DNA from: Pelagerythrobacter marensis
Lineage (GTDB): Bacteria; Pseudomonadota; Alphaproteobacteria; Sphingomonadales; Sphingomonadaceae
Length of the DNA: 64,000 bases
Assembly (NCBI RefSeq): GCF_036700095.1
Contig: NZ_CP144918.1
Span: forward strand, 1,923,001-1,987,000
Direction: 5' to 3'
In this document: positions 1-10,384 of the stretch, one piece after another
Layout: the number at the start of each line of letters is the position of its first letter
Position numbering within the stretch: position 1 is the stretch's first letter
The notes under the pieces: model-generated
The model's input: only the letters and a program-made list of their open reading frames with translations
Told to the model about the DNA's origin: nothing
Databases searched by the model: none
Translations under genes and position numbers: made by a program

Positions 1-90
1 CTCGAAGGCATTCTCTTCATCGACCATCTCAGCCGGCTGAAGCGGCAGATGGCGCTCAAGAAGCTGCAGAAGCTGCGCCAGGCGGCGTGA
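1..90 (+). CDS. def: Peptide deformylase, C-terminal end (partial)
   Basis: The first 29 codons of the window are the end of a gene that begins upstream and stops at TGA 88-90. The visible peptide has the block LEGILFIDHLSRLKR, which resembles the C-terminal helix of peptide deformylase (E. coli type: GKLFxDYLSPLKR). That enzyme removes the N-formyl group from nascent proteins. Its HEXDH metal site would lie outside the window, so the call rests on this tail only. rmuC follows on the same strand after about 70 bases. Confidence 0.7.
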   Translation, partial: LEGILFIDHLSRLKRQMALKKLQKLRQAA

Positions 91-130
91 CGCCGCCGCC
101 AATGGCGGAAAACTCGCCGGGCCATCTGGC

Positions 131-145
131 GTTCCGTTTCCGTTC
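131..145 (+). promoter_or_regulatory. LexA (SOS) box upstream of rmuC
   Basis: The sequence GTTCCGTTTCCGTTC is an exact GTTC-N7-GTTC, the LexA operator form known in alphaproteobacteria. It ends 16 bases before the rmuC ATG. The same pattern precedes uvrD and recA in this window. The position would place LexA over the promoter or start of rmuC. The motif has only eight fixed bases, so a chance match cannot be excluded. Confidence 0.6.
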
Positions 146-161
146 CGCCTAGCGTGGTGGG

Positions 162-1574
162 ATGGATTCCGTGGTTCTTATCCCTGTCGTACTGATTCTC
201 GGCCTGGCGCTCGGCGCATTGGCCGGGTGGTTTGCCGGCGCGCGCCCGATTGCCGAATGGAAGGCGCGCCACGAGGAGCGCGATGCGGAGGCGAAGCGGC
301 TGGCGGACAAGATCGCGGCGATGACGCCCGAACTCGCCACGATGAGCGAGCGGGCCGCCCGCGCCGACGCGCTGGCCGAGCAGCTCGACCGCGCGCGCGA
401 GGAAAACGCCGCCTTCCGGGCGGAGCGCGCCGGGTTCGAGGAACAGAAGCGCCTGCTGGAGGAATCGCGCGAGAAGCTGCTGAAGGAATTCGAGAATACC
501 GGCGCCAAAGTGCTCGGCGCGGCGCAGGAACGCTTCCTCGCCAGCGCGACCGAGCGCTTCGGCCATTCGGAGAAAGCCAGCAAGGCGGCGCTCGCCAGCC
601 TGCTGCAACCGGTGGGCGAACGGCTGAAGAAATACGAAGAGCAGGTCGCCGCGCTGGAAGAAAAGCGCACCGATGCCTTCGCGCGCCTCCACCAGCAGAT
701 CACGGAGATGCAGCGCGGGCAGGAAGAGGTCCGGCGCGAGGCGCAGCGGCTGGGCAATTCGCTGACCAACGCGCCCAAGGCCCGCGGCCGCTGGGGCGAG
801 CGGGCGCTTCAGAATGTCCTCGAACAATGCGGGCTGAGCGAACACACCGATTTCGATCTGGAACATTCGCTGGATACCGAAGAAGGCCGCCTGCGCCCCG
901 ACGCGATCGTGCGCGTGCCGGGGCAAAAGAAGCTGGTGATCGACGCCAAGGTGTCGCTCAATGCCTATCAGGCCGCGTTCGAAGCCGACGACGAGGACGA
1001 GCGCCGGCGGCACCTCGACCTTCATGCCAAATCGATGCGCGGCCATGTCCAGGCGCTCGGCGCCAAGAGTTACCAGAGCCAGTTCGAGGAAGCGCCCGAT
1101 TACGTGGTCATGTTCGTGCCGGGCGAACATTTCGTCGCCGCGGCGCTGGAGCACGACCCGGAACTGTGGGACTTCGCCTTCCGCAACAAGGTTTTGCTGG
1201 CAACGCCGACCAACCTCGTCGCCATCGCGCGCACGGTGGCGCAAGTCTGGCGGCAGGACACCATCGCGCGCGAGGCGATCGCGATCGGCAAGGCGGGGGC
1301 CGAACTCTACGACCGGCTCGCTGTCGCCGCAGAGCATATGAAGCGGGTTGGCGGCGGGCTGGAAACCGCGGTCAACAACTACAACAAGTTCGTCGGCAGT
1401 TTCGAACGCAACGTGCTTTCCGCCGGTCGCCGGCTCAGGGACAAGGGGATCGAGATCGGCAAGCGCGAGATCGATGAGATCCCGCTGGTGGAAAGCGCCC
1501 CCCGTTATACCGCGGACGATGCCGAGGGGGAGGAGTCGCGTTCGCTGCCTTCGCTTGACAAAGGCGGGGATTGA
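162..1574 (+). CDS. rmuC: DNA recombination protein RmuC
   Basis: The 470-residue product has an N-terminal membrane segment (about residues 5-25), a long Glu/Arg-rich coiled coil (about 30-200) and then the RmuC domain with RGRWGE near residue 207 and the conserved VIDAKVSLNAY block near 260. RmuC proteins are predicted membrane-anchored nucleases that limit DNA rearrangements at inverted repeats. The length is normal for the family. The ATG start is the first in frame and lies just after a LexA-type box, which suggests SOS control. The next gene follows 16 bases later on the same strand. Confidence 0.92.
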   Translation: MDSVVLIPVVLILGLALGALAGWFAGARPIAEWKARHEERDAEAKRLADKIAAMTPELATMSERAARADALAEQLDRAREENAAFRAERAGFEEQKRLLEESREKLLKEFENTGAKVLGAAQERFLASATERFGHSEKASKAALASLLQPVGERLKKYEEQVAALEEKRTDAFARLHQQITEMQRGQEEVRREAQRLGNSLTNAPKARGRWGERALQNVLEQCGLSEHTDFDLEHSLDTEEGRLRPDAIVRVPGQKKLVIDAKVSLNAYQAAFEADDEDERRRHLDLHAKSMRGHVQALGAKSYQSQFEEAPDYVVMFVPGEHFVAAALEHDPELWDFAFRNKVLLATPTNLVAIARTVAQVWRQDTIAREAIAIGKAGAELYDRLAVAAEHMKRVGGGLETAVNNYNKFVGSFERNVLSAGRRLRDKGIEIGKREIDEIPLVESAPRYTADDAEGEESRSLPSLDKGGD

Positions 1575-1590
1575 CGCGGAAGAACCGCCG

Positions 1591-2310
1591 ATGCGTGCCG
1601 CCCCGATCGTTCCCGCCCTGTTGCTCGCTCTTGCGCTCGCCGCTTGCGGCGAAGGCCGTGCGCCATCGGAAGAGCTGCGCGACGCGACCGAGCGGCTGGT
1701 GCAGGAAGCGGCGGGCGCGGCGACGCCCCCGCCTGCCGGCGGCCCCTATGCGCCGCGCGACGAGTGTGCCGGGCTTCCCGGCGGGGATGCCTTTCGCCGC
1801 GATCTGGCCCGGGCGGTGGAAGCGCGCGATGTCGATGCCATGCTCGCGCTTGCCGCGCCCGACATCAAGCTCGACTTCGGCGGCGGGGCGGGTGCGGAAC
1901 AGTTGCGCAAGCGGCTGGAGCAGCCCGAATCGCCGCTATGGCAGGAACTGGCCGCTTTGCTTCGCCTCGGCTGCGCCGCTCAGGGGCAGGCGGGCATGAC
2001 CATCCCCTGGTATTTCGCCCAGTCGATCGACGGAGTGGACCCGATGACGGGAATGATCGTGACCGGAAAGGGCGTGCCCCTCCGCATGGCCGCCGCGCCC
2101 GATGCCGAACCGGTGCGCGCGCTTTCCTGGAACGTGGTGGAACCGGTCGGAGGATACGTCCCCGACGCGCCTTTCCAGCATGTCGCAACCGTCGACGGGG
2201 CGCGGGGATATGTGGCGACGAACCGCCTGCGCAGCCTGATCGACTATCGCCTGATCGCATCGAGCCGCGACGGGAAGTGGAGCATCACCAGCCTGGTGGC
2301 GGGCGACTAG
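1591..2310 (+). CDS. Conserved hypothetical lipoprotein
   Basis: This 239-residue protein begins with a lipoprotein signal peptide ending in the lipobox LAAC (Cys at about residue 19), so it should be lipid-anchored in the envelope. The mature part has no domain that I recognise. It starts 16 bases after rmuC and is probably co-transcribed with it. The ATG is chosen because it gives an intact signal peptide; the frame also runs open further upstream within rmuC. It ends facing a minus-strand META-domain lipoprotein. Confidence 0.75.
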   Translation: MRAAPIVPALLLALALAACGEGRAPSEELRDATERLVQEAAGAATPPPAGGPYAPRDECAGLPGGDAFRRDLARAVEARDVDAMLALAAPDIKLDFGGGAGAEQLRKRLEQPESPLWQELAALLRLGCAAQGQAGMTIPWYFAQSIDGVDPMTGMIVTGKGVPLRMAAAPDAEPVRALSWNVVEPVGGYVPDAPFQHVATVDGARGYVATNRLRSLIDYRLIASSRDGKWSITSLVAGD

Positions 2311-2346
2311 AATCGTCTTCATCGAAACGGCGCCGGCCGTTCGCGA

Positions 2347-2748
2347 TCAGGGTTGCGGCTCCGCGGGTTCCAGGTGCGCCTCGTGCCCGCTCGACTGCAA
2401 AACAAGCGCCCCGTCGCGCCACTCGATCGTCGGCGCGGCCACGAGGAGCGCCGATATGGCCTGCTCCTGTTCCCACACCGCGCCTTCGCAGAACATCCTC
2501 GTGCCCGCGAGAGGACCGGCGATCAGGCGCTCCTGCTCGACCCGCCAGTCGCCGGCGATGGTGTTGCAACCGACGTTGGCGGACAGCCTGTCGTCCCGGA
2601 ACGTCAGCGTGGCCCTGTCGGGCACCACGGGCGCGTCGCCGTCGATCGAGACGAAGCGCCATTCGCTCTGCGTCAGCCGCTCGGGAACGGGAGCGCGCGG
2701 CACGCAGGCAACTAGCAGGACAAGAAGCGGCACAGCGACGAATCTCAT
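2347..2748 (-). CDS. META domain (HslJ-like) lipoprotein
   Basis: The 133-residue product has a short signal sequence with lipobox LVAC and one META domain: SEWRFVSIDG, then the LTFxDDRLSANVGCNTIAG core, then a late MFCEGAVWEQEQ segment. META domains occur in HslJ of E. coli, a heat-inducible outer-membrane lipoprotein linked to novobiocin resistance. The pair of Cys residues in GCN and MFCEG is typical of the family. Here the gene stands alone between convergent and codirectional neighbours. The exact role is unknown. Confidence 0.8.
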   Translation of the reverse strand: MRFVAVPLLVLLVACVPRAPVPERLTQSEWRFVSIDGDAPVVPDRATLTFRDDRLSANVGCNTIAGDWRVEQERLIAGPLAGTRMFCEGAVWEQEQAISALLVAAPTIEWRDGALVLQSSGHEAHLEPAEPQP

Positions 2749-2820
2749 GGCGCCCTACTGGCTGCGCGAGGCTGAGTGCTCGCTGAATGGCGGGGGGCGA
2801 TCGGCGCCTTGGCGTTGTGA

Positions 2821-3633
2821 CTACGGGTCGAGCGAAGCGAGGACCTCGTAGGCGAGCACCGCCCCGGCGACGGCCGCGTTCAAGCTGTCCGCCCGGCCGC
2901 GCATCGGCATCGTCACGCGCAGATCGCAAGCCGCTTCGTAGCATTCGGGCAGGCCGCGCGATTCGTTGCCGACGAGGATGAAGCAGGGGGCGGCGTAGGG
3001 CGCCCCGCGGTAAGGGACCGCATCGCGCAGGCTTGCCGCGACCAGTTGCCCCGGCCCGCTGCGGAGCCAGGGGAGGAACGCGTCCCAGGCGGCCTGCGCG
3101 ATCCTCTGGGTGAATATTGCCCCCATGCTCGCACGGACGGCTTCGACGCCGAAAGGATCGGCGCAATCGTCGATCAGGATCAGTCCGCCCGCGCCCACCG
3201 CGTCGCCCGTGCGCAGCATCGTGCCCAGATTGCCCGGATCGCGCAGCGCCTGCGCCACCAGCCAGATGGGCGCCCTGCTGCGATCGAGCGCGGCAAGCGA
3301 AGTGTCGAATTCGCGGAATACCCCCGCGATGGCCTGCGGATTGTCCTTGCCGGTAATCCTGGAGAGAATCTCGGGCGTGGTCTCGACGATCGTTCCGCCG
3401 GTCTCCTCGACCGCGCGTTCGAGCGCGTCGGCCAGGGGATGCGGATCGCGCCGTTCGGCCATGACCAGGATCTCGGGCGCGAAACCCGATTCGCGTGCAT
3501 CGGTCAGCAGGCGGAGACCTTCGGCCAGGAAACGGCCTTCGCGGCGGCGGTGCTTCTTGTCGCGGAGCGAGCGCAGGAACTTGACCGTGGGGTTGGAAAA
3601 GCCGGTGATGCGCCGGCGGGATGGAGCCGGCAT
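2821..3633 (-). CDS. TrmH/SpoU family RNA 2'-O-methyltransferase
   Basis: The 270-residue protein has an N-terminal substrate-binding region (VKFLRSLRDKKHRR...GRFLAEGLRLL) and a C-terminal SPOUT domain with the three family motifs: a GNLGTMLRT block, VGNESRGL, and the late MRGRADSLNAAVA knot motif. Such enzymes transfer a methyl group from SAM to the 2'-O of a ribose in rRNA or tRNA. The exact target base cannot be read from the sequence. The ATG overlaps the HPr stop codon as TGATG, so the gene is translationally coupled to the PTS genes. Confidence 0.88.
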   Translation of the reverse strand: MPAPSRRRITGFSNPTVKFLRSLRDKKHRRREGRFLAEGLRLLTDARESGFAPEILVMAERRDPHPLADALERAVEETGGTIVETTPEILSRITGKDNPQAIAGVFREFDTSLAALDRSRAPIWLVAQALRDPGNLGTMLRTGDAVGAGGLILIDDCADPFGVEAVRASMGAIFTQRIAQAAWDAFLPWLRSGPGQLVAASLRDAVPYRGAPYAAPCFILVGNESRGLPECYEAACDLRVTMPMRGRADSLNAAVAGAVLAYEVLASLDP

Positions 3634-3917
3634 CAGTCCTCGCCGAAACCGTTGACGACCAGATCGCACAGCTCGTCGAGCACCTGAGGGGCGTCGTCGC
3701 CGGAGACGATCACCTCGATCGTGTCGCCCATGGCGGCGCCGAGCATCATCAGGCCGAGGATCGAACCGCCCGCCGCCTCGTTCCCGTCCTTTGCGACGCG
3801 AACGTCGACACCGGGCGGCAACTGGCTGACGACGGTGACGAACTTGGCGCTTGCCCGGGCGTGGAGCCCGCGCGTGTTGACGATCCTGACTTCGCGGCTG
3901 ACCTTGCACTGCTCCAT
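3633..3917 (-). CDS. ptsH: HPr family phosphocarrier protein
   Basis: The 94-residue protein has the HPr active site GLHARASAKF, with the phospho-accepting His at residue 19. It also has a regulatory-serine segment GGSILGLMML with Ser at about residue 52, the site that HprK would phosphorylate. It is a cytoplasmic phosphate carrier between EI and the EIIA protein. Its start overlaps the upstream EIIA stop as TGATG and its stop overlaps the methyltransferase start in the same way. With hprK close by and no sugar permease in the window, a regulatory rather than transport role is likely. Confidence 0.93.
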   Translation of the reverse strand: MEQCKVSREVRIVNTRGLHARASAKFVTVVSQLPPGVDVRVAKDGNEAAGGSILGLMMLGAAMGDTIEVIVSGDDAPQVLDELCDLVVNGFGED

Positions 3918-4330
3918 CACGAAACGTCGGCATGCCGCCCGAGCAGTTCGGACGCCACGGTGATATAGGTCTGGCCCGCTTCCCGCGCCGCCCGGACCGC
4001 TTCGGCAGCGGTCGCCTTCTTGCGCACGCCGGCGAGGCGGATCAGCATCGGCAGGTTGATCCCCGCAATCACTTCCACCCGGCCGGCTTCCAGCAGCGAA
4101 ATCGCCAGATTCGACGGGGTCCCGCCGAACAGGTCGGTCAGAATCACCACGCCCTTGCCGCAATCGACCCGCTTGATCTCGTTCGCGATGTCCTTGCGCC
4201 GCTGCTCCATGTCGTCGCTGGGGCCGATGCAGACCGTGGCAATCGCGTCCTGCGGGCCGACCACATGCTCCATGGCATGAACGAATTCATCGGCCAGGCG
4301 GCCGTGAGTGACCAGAATCACGCCGATCAT
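3917..4330 (-). CDS. PTS EIIA component, mannose (fructose-family) type
   Basis: The 137-residue protein matches EIIA-Man: MIGVILVTHG with the phospho-His at residue 9, then the LTDLFGGTPSN block and a GINLPML segment. It would accept phosphate from HPr. No EIIB, EIIC or EIID genes are present, as in the regulatory PTS of many alphaproteobacteria. The ATG at 4330 is chosen because it begins directly at the conserved MIGVILVTHG block. The gene is translationally coupled to HPr downstream and follows rapZ after 64 bases. Confidence 0.92.
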   Translation of the reverse strand: MIGVILVTHGRLADEFVHAMEHVVGPQDAIATVCIGPSDDMEQRRKDIANEIKRVDCGKGVVILTDLFGGTPSNLAISLLEAGRVEVIAGINLPMLIRLAGVRKKATAAEAVRAAREAGQTYITVASELLGRHADVS

Positions 4331-4394
4331 GTGCGAGGGCTTCGTCCGAACTGGAGGGTGGAGAATATGCGAACCATGGCCAGCAGGCAGAGAC

Positions 4395-5306
4395 TCATTG
4401 CCGGCCTTCGATTTCGTCGGCCGCGCGCGATCCAAGATTGCGATGGATGACCGTGGGCGAAAAACCTTCATCGTGCAAGGCCTGAGCGAATCGCTGGGCG
4501 GCATAGACCGACCGATGCCGTCCGCCGGTGCAGCCGAAAGCGATGTTGACGTAGCTTTTCCCCTGCGCCTCGTACCGGGGGAGCAGCGTGAGCACGAGAT
4601 CGCGGATCTGCGCGAAAACCGGCGCGAAACTGCCGTCGCGTTCGATATGTTCGCCCACTGCGGCATCCAGCCCGGTCTGCTCGCGCAATCCGGGGACCCA
4701 GTGCGGATTGTCGAGAAAGCGCATGTCGAACACCAGATCGGCGAGCGGCGGCGTGCCCCGCGCAAAGCCGAAGCTGGTCACGATCACCGCCATTTCCTGC
4801 GGTGCGCTGTCGGCGAACTGGGCGCGGATCGCATGCTGGAGATCGTTGCTGGAAAAATTCGAGGTGTCGATCACCACGTCGGCCCAGCGGCGCAGCGGCT
4901 CCAGCAACTCGCGTTCGGCCTTGATTCCGATGTGAACGGGACGGTCGATCGCCATCGGATGGCGCCGGCGGGTTTCGTTGTAGCGCCGCTCCAGCTCGCT
5001 GCTGTTGCAGTCCAGAAACAGCGTCGTCACCACCAGGTCGCGCCGTTTGGCGATGTCCTTCACTTTCTCCATGATATCGTTCGGCACGAACCCGCGCGTG
5101 CGCGAATCGAAGCCGATGGCGAGCGGATGGCGCGACGAATCGGGATTGGGGGGGCCGATCAGGCGGCCGAGCAGGCGGATGGGGAAGTTGTCGATCGCTT
5201 CCCATCCCAGATCTTCCAAAACCTGCAACGCCGTCGTCTTCCCGGCGCCCGAAAGCCCTGTGACAAGGAGAATGCGCTGGCGATCAGCGGGCGAATCGTC
5301 GACCAT
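4395..5306 (-). CDS. rapZ: RapZ / YvcJ-type RNase adapter, P-loop ATPase
   Basis: The 303-residue protein has Walker A GLSGAGKT at residues 17-24 and the C-terminal FGCTGGRHRSV signature of the YvcJ/RapZ family. In E. coli RapZ presents the small RNA GlmZ to RNase E to control glucosamine-6-phosphate synthesis; in other bacteria the target is unknown. The ATG at 5306 is preferred over an upstream in-frame start because the protein then begins close to the P-loop, as in relatives. It sits between hprK and the EIIA gene, a conserved location linking it to the PTS. Confidence 0.92.
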   Translation of the reverse strand: MVDDSPADRQRILLVTGLSGAGKTTALQVLEDLGWEAIDNFPIRLLGRLIGPPNPDSSRHPLAIGFDSRTRGFVPNDIMEKVKDIAKRRDLVVTTLFLDCNSSELERRYNETRRRHPMAIDRPVHIGIKAERELLEPLRRWADVVIDTSNFSSNDLQHAIRAQFADSAPQEMAVIVTSFGFARGTPPLADLVFDMRFLDNPHWVPGLREQTGLDAAVGEHIERDGSFAPVFAQIRDLVLTLLPRYEAQGKSYVNIAFGCTGGRHRSVYAAQRFAQALHDEGFSPTVIHRNLGSRAADEIEGRQ

Positions 5307-5346
5307 GGATGCAGGGTGTGCTCGGTATTGGTGCGAATGGGAAGGG

Positions 5347-5790
5347 TCAGTCGCGCTCCGTCCCTGCGAGAGGCAGGCCATAAGTGCGCAGGGCGATCTC
5401 GGCGCGGAACGCGGCCGGAGCTATCGCGGGATCGAACGCCAGCGTCGGCACGTCGGCGCCGGCGATTTGCACGGTCGCGGCCCGTTCGATGTAGCGCGGC
5501 GCCTGCGGGTCGAGCGCCAGGTGCAGGCTCACCGGCGCCTCGACCGCCGGAAAGGTCAGCAGCCCCAGGTTGCGCGCTTCCAGCAGGCCCCGCGTCCGGC
5601 CGGGCGGCAGGGCCCAGAGCGCGCCGGCACGCATCTCGAGCAGGATGCCGTCGTCCCCCACCAGCATGGCGCCCCTGTCGATAAGCGCCAGCGCGAGGCT
5701 GCTCTTGCCCGCGCCCGGCGGCCCTTCGATCATCAGCCCGCGTCCGGCGATGGCAACGCAGGTCGCCTGGCGGGTCAGAGGCGCGCTCAA
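5347..5790 (-). CDS. hprK: HPr kinase/phosphorylase, short alphaproteobacterial form
   Basis: The 147-residue protein carries the P-loop GPPGAGKSS at residues 23-31 and the following ALIDRGAMLVGDDGI block of HprK. It lacks the N-terminal domain of the Gram-positive enzyme, as is usual in alphaproteobacteria. It should phosphorylate the regulatory serine of HPr. No ATG or GTG fits: I place the start at TTG 5790-5788, which overlaps the chvG stop as TTGA and gives the usual length. No clear ribosome binding site precedes it, so translation probably depends on coupling to chvG. Confidence 0.85.
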   Translation of the reverse strand: MSAPLTRQATCVAIAGRGLMIEGPPGAGKSSLALALIDRGAMLVGDDGILLEMRAGALWALPPGRTRGLLEARNLGLLTFPAVEAPVSLHLALDPQAPRYIERAATVQIAGADVPTLAFDPAIAPAAFRAEIALRTYGLPLAGTERD

Positions 5791-7367
5791 GGCAGCGGTC
5801 TCGCGGCCGGCAGGCCGAGGACGAGGCAGGCTCCCTGCCGGCCGTCGGGCCGGCTTCGCGCTTCGAGAGTGCCGTCGTGCGCCTCGGCGATCGTCCGCGC
5901 TATCGCGAGGCCGAGGCCGCTGTGGTTGCCGAACGCCTCGGCATCGGGCCGGACCGAATGGAATCGCTGGAACACCTTTTCCCGCGCATCCTCGGGTATT
6001 CCGGGCCCTTCGTCGCATATCGACAGCACGATCCGGCTGTCGTCGTCCCGCGATACGGTGATGTCGATCGTGCCGTCCGGGGGCGAAAAGGAGACCGCGT
6101 TGTCGAGCAGGTTCTCGATCACGCGTTCGAGCCGCAGGGGCACGCCCATCACCGGGGCCTTCGCCTCGCTGCGGTGGAGCCGGATACGCCGGCCTTCGTT
6201 TTCCGCCCGGCTCTCGCGCGCGGCGATGATCGCCGCGGCGAGATCGCCCAGGTCCAGTTGCTCGAACGTGGCGCGCGAAATCTCCGCATCGACCCGGCTG
6301 GCGTCGGATATCTCGGTGACGAGGCGATCGATCCGCCGGATGTCGTGCTCGGCAATCGCGATCAGCTGTGCGCGTAGTTCGGGATCTTCGACTTTGGCGA
6401 TCGATTCGACCGCACTGCGCAGCGAGGCCAGGGGATTCTTGATTTCATGCGCGACGTCGGCAGCGAAATGCTCGACCGCGTCGATCCGGTGCCGCAGGGC
6501 GCTCGTCATGTCGGATACCGCCCGGGCCAGCGCTCCGATCTCGTCGCGCCGCTGCGGCATCCGCGGGACCTCGATCGCGCGCTCGCGGCCGAGGCGGACG
6601 CGCATCGCCGCCCGCGCCAGCGACTGGAGCGGGCGCACGATCGTGCGCGCGAGATAGAGCGAAAGGAAGATCGAGCCGAGCAGCGCGATCATCACCGCCA
6701 TCCCCAGCGTCGAGCGCGCCTGACGAACCTTCTCGGTAATGTCGAGCGCGTTGCGGGTCGTCAGCAAGGTCGCGCCGTTGAGCCCCACGGGCACCGCGGC
6801 GTTGATCACCGGCGAGCCGTCGGGCGCGTCGCGCAGCTGGATCTGCGAGACTCCCTCTTCGCGCGCGCGCGCCAGCTCGGGCCAGGAATCGGCCACGGGC
6901 TCTTCCGGTTCGATGTAGTCGGGTATCGGGTCCGCGCCGACGATCGTATCGACAGCGCGGTCGAGCCAGCGGGCGAACTCGACCGAGAACGGATCGTTGC
7001 CGAGATCGTCGAATTCGAATGCCGGGCCATCGAGCGCGAAGCTGTCGGCCCAGAGCATACCCTCGGCATCGAACATGCGCAGGCGCATCTTCTGTTCCTT
7101 GCCGATCTGGATCAACAGCGCCTCCTGCCGTTGGCGCGAGGCGCCCGCCAGGGCTTCGGCAGTGATCTGCGCTTCGATCCGGGCAAGCTTGTAGCGTTCG
7201 GAGAGGAGCTGCTTGCGATAAGTGTCGAGATAGAAAATGCCGCCGCCGAGAAGCGCCAGCGGCAGGAGATTGACCGCAAGGATACGCGTCGTGAGCGAAA
7301 GGCGCCGCGACCAGCTCAGCCGGTCCAGACGCTCGTCGATCCGGTCGCGAAGCCCGGTGTCAGCCAT
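5787..7367 (-). CDS. chvG: ChvG-type sensor histidine kinase
   Basis: The 526-residue protein has a transmembrane segment near residues 27-47, a periplasmic sensor of about 160 residues, a second membrane segment near 212-231, a HAMP linker, a HisKA box [16 protein letters not shown] with the phospho-His near residue 310, and ATP-binding motifs [17 protein letters not shown] and GLGLAIA. ChvG senses acid or envelope stress in alphaproteobacteria and phosphorylates ChvI. The gene overlaps chvI by 8 bases and hprK by 4, consistent with one transcript. Confidence 0.93.
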   Translation of the reverse strand: MADTGLRDRIDERLDRLSWSRRLSLTTRILAVNLLPLALLGGGIFYLDTYRKQLLSERYKLARIEAQITAEALAGASRQRQEALLIQIGKEQKMRLRMFDAEGMLWADSFALDGPAFEFDDLGNDPFSVEFARWLDRAVDTIVGADPIPDYIEPEEPVADSWPELARAREEGVSQIQLRDAPDGSPVINAAVPVGLNGATLLTTRNALDITEKVRQARSTLGMAVMIALLGSIFLSLYLARTIVRPLQSLARAAMRVRLGRERAIEVPRMPQRRDEIGALARAVSDMTSALRHRIDAVEHFAADVAHEIKNPLASLRSAVESIAKVEDPELRAQLIAIAEHDIRRIDRLVTEISDASRVDAEISRATFEQLDLGDLAAAIIAARESRAENEGRRIRLHRSEAKAPVMGVPLRLERVIENLLDNAVSFSPPDGTIDITVSRDDDSRIVLSICDEGPGIPEDAREKVFQRFHSVRPDAEAFGNHSGLGLAIARTIAEAHDGTLEARSRPDGRQGACLVLGLPAARPLP

Positions 7368-8106
7368 CGCTGAAGCTGTAACCTGCGCCGTAGAGCGTTT
7401 CGATCGCGGAAAAGGCCGGGTCGACAGAGCGGAACTTGCGCCGCATCCGCTTGATATGGCTGTCGACCGTGCGATCGTCGACGAACACGTCGTCGGGATA
7501 GGCCGCGTCCATCAGCGCGTTGCGCGACTTGATCACGCCGGGGCGCGCGGCCAGCGCCTCCAGCAGGAGGAACTCGGTCACCGTCAGCGACACCGCCTTG
7601 CCGTCCCAGGTCACGTTGTGGCGGGCCGGGTCCATCGTCAGGCGCCCGCGCACCAGCGGCTCGCTGGCGTTCCCGTCGTCCTGGGCCGGGCGTTCGTCCC
7701 TCTCGCGCCGCAGTTCGGTCCGCCGCAGGAGCGCACGGATGCGCGCGAGCAGGAGCCGCAGGCTGAACGGCTTGGCGATATAGTCGTCCGCCCCCAGTTC
7801 CAGCCCGGCCTCCTCGTCCTGCTCGTCGTCCTTGCTCGTCAGGAAGATCACCGGCAGGCTGGAATGGCGGCGCAAGCGGTTGAGCAGCTCCATGCCGTCC
7901 ATGCGCGGCATCTTGATATCGAACACCGCGAGATCGGGCGGGCTTTCCAGAAGCGCTTTCAGCGCGGTCTCGCCATCCGAATAGAGGCGCGTGGCGTATC
8001 CTTCCGCTTGCAGCGCGATCGATACGGTCGTCAGGATATTGCGATCGTCGTCGACCAGGGCGATGATCGGTTCTCCGCCCGCCTGCGAACGCTCTGCTTC
8101 GGCCAT
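7360..8106 (-). CDS. chvI: ChvI-type response regulator
   Basis: The 248-residue protein has an N-terminal receiver domain with acidic residues at 19-21, phospho-acceptor Asp63 in [11 protein letters not shown], the TSKDDE lysine segment and a C-terminal winged helix of the OmpR class ([12 protein letters not shown]). It is the partner of ChvG and in relatives controls envelope genes and pckA. The ATG at 8106 is preceded by GGAGG with good spacing. It is divergent from pckA, with a 207-bp intergenic region that may hold shared control sites. Confidence 0.93.
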   Translation of the reverse strand: MAEAERSQAGGEPIIALVDDDRNILTTVSIALQAEGYATRLYSDGETALKALLESPPDLAVFDIKMPRMDGMELLNRLRRHSSLPVIFLTSKDDEQDEEAGLELGADDYIAKPFSLRLLLARIRALLRRTELRRERDERPAQDDGNASEPLVRGRLTMDPARHNVTWDGKAVSLTVTEFLLLEALAARPGVIKSRNALMDAAYPDDVFVDDRTVDSHIKRMRRKFRSVDPAFSAIETLYGAGYSFSDG

Positions 8107-8195
8107 TTCGCCTCCGTGATCAGGGTCCAACTGGAACGAGCCGACGGTTAGACGCTTCCTGCGGTCGAGACAACGCACACCGCGGCGGCCGGTGT

Positions 8196-8224
8196 TTGAC
8201 GCGGGCGCGGTGCGCGATTATGCG
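8196..8224 (+). promoter_or_regulatory. Candidate sigma-70 type promoter of pckA
   Basis: TTGACG at 8196-8201 and TATGCG at 8219-8224 are separated by 17 bases. This resembles a housekeeping promoter with a good -35 and a weak -10. It would give a leader of roughly 80 bases before pckA. The region upstream is shared with chvI on the other strand. This is pattern matching only. Confidence 0.35.
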
Positions 8225-8313
8225 CTTGCGGACATTCCGTGCATTCGTATGCGAGCGACTCGCCGGTGCCGCCCCGCCACGGGGCCGCAGCCAGGCGCGA
8301 TCAGGAGACCAAA

Positions 8314-9912
<1,599 letters not shown>

Positions 9913-9946
9913 CCGGCTTTCAACGCATTCACGGTTGGAGAGGAGA

Positions 9947-9985
9947 GCCCCCGCCCGGGAAACCGGAGCGGGGGCCTTTCGTTTC
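9947..9985 (+). terminator. Rho-independent terminator of pckA
   Basis: GCCCCCGC at 9947-9954 pairs perfectly with GCGGGGGC at 9968-9975. The stem is followed by CTTTCGTTTC. It lies 35 bases after the pckA stop codon and before the next gene on the same strand. Confidence 0.75.
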
Positions 9986-10038
9986 GCAGCCGCTCGGGTA
10001 CAATCGGGGCGAACGGGACAACCTGCAGGAGAACGACG

Positions 10039-10359
10039 ATGGCGCTTTTCGATCAGCTGCTCGGCGCGGCGCAAAATCATCCCACGGTGAAGAACATGGC
10101 GGACAAGCTCGGGATCGACGCGAGCCAGGCCGAGCGTGCCATCGCCGCGCTGGGCGAAGCCCATCACCAGGACGGCAATACCGTCGATCTCGCTGCGCAG
10201 AAGACCGGCCTCGACGCGGGCATATTGCAACAGGTGGTCGAGCAGATCGGCGGCGAGGGATCGCTGGCCCGGTTCACCCAGATCCTCGATCAGGACGGCG
10301 ACGGGAACCCGTTCGACGATATCGCCGGCTTCGCCGGCAATCTGTTCGGGAAGAAATAA
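10039..10359 (+). CDS. DUF937/YidB-like small protein
   Basis: The 106-residue soluble protein is built of short Ala/Gly-rich helices (ALFDQLLGAAQNHP, IAALGEAHHQDG, VVEQIGGEGSLARF) and ends in a DQDGDGNPFDDIAG motif that resembles a calcium-binding loop. This layout resembles the YidB/DUF937 family of unknown function. It has no signal peptide. A good ribosome binding site (AGGAG, 7 bases before ATG) supports the start. It converges with uvrD. Confidence 0.75.
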   Translation: MALFDQLLGAAQNHPTVKNMADKLGIDASQAERAIAALGEAHHQDGNTVDLAAQKTGLDAGILQQVVEQIGGEGSLARFTQILDQDGDGNPFDDIAGFAGNLFGKK

Positions 10360-10384
10360 GCGCCGATCGGCGCCGGCGGGTCGG

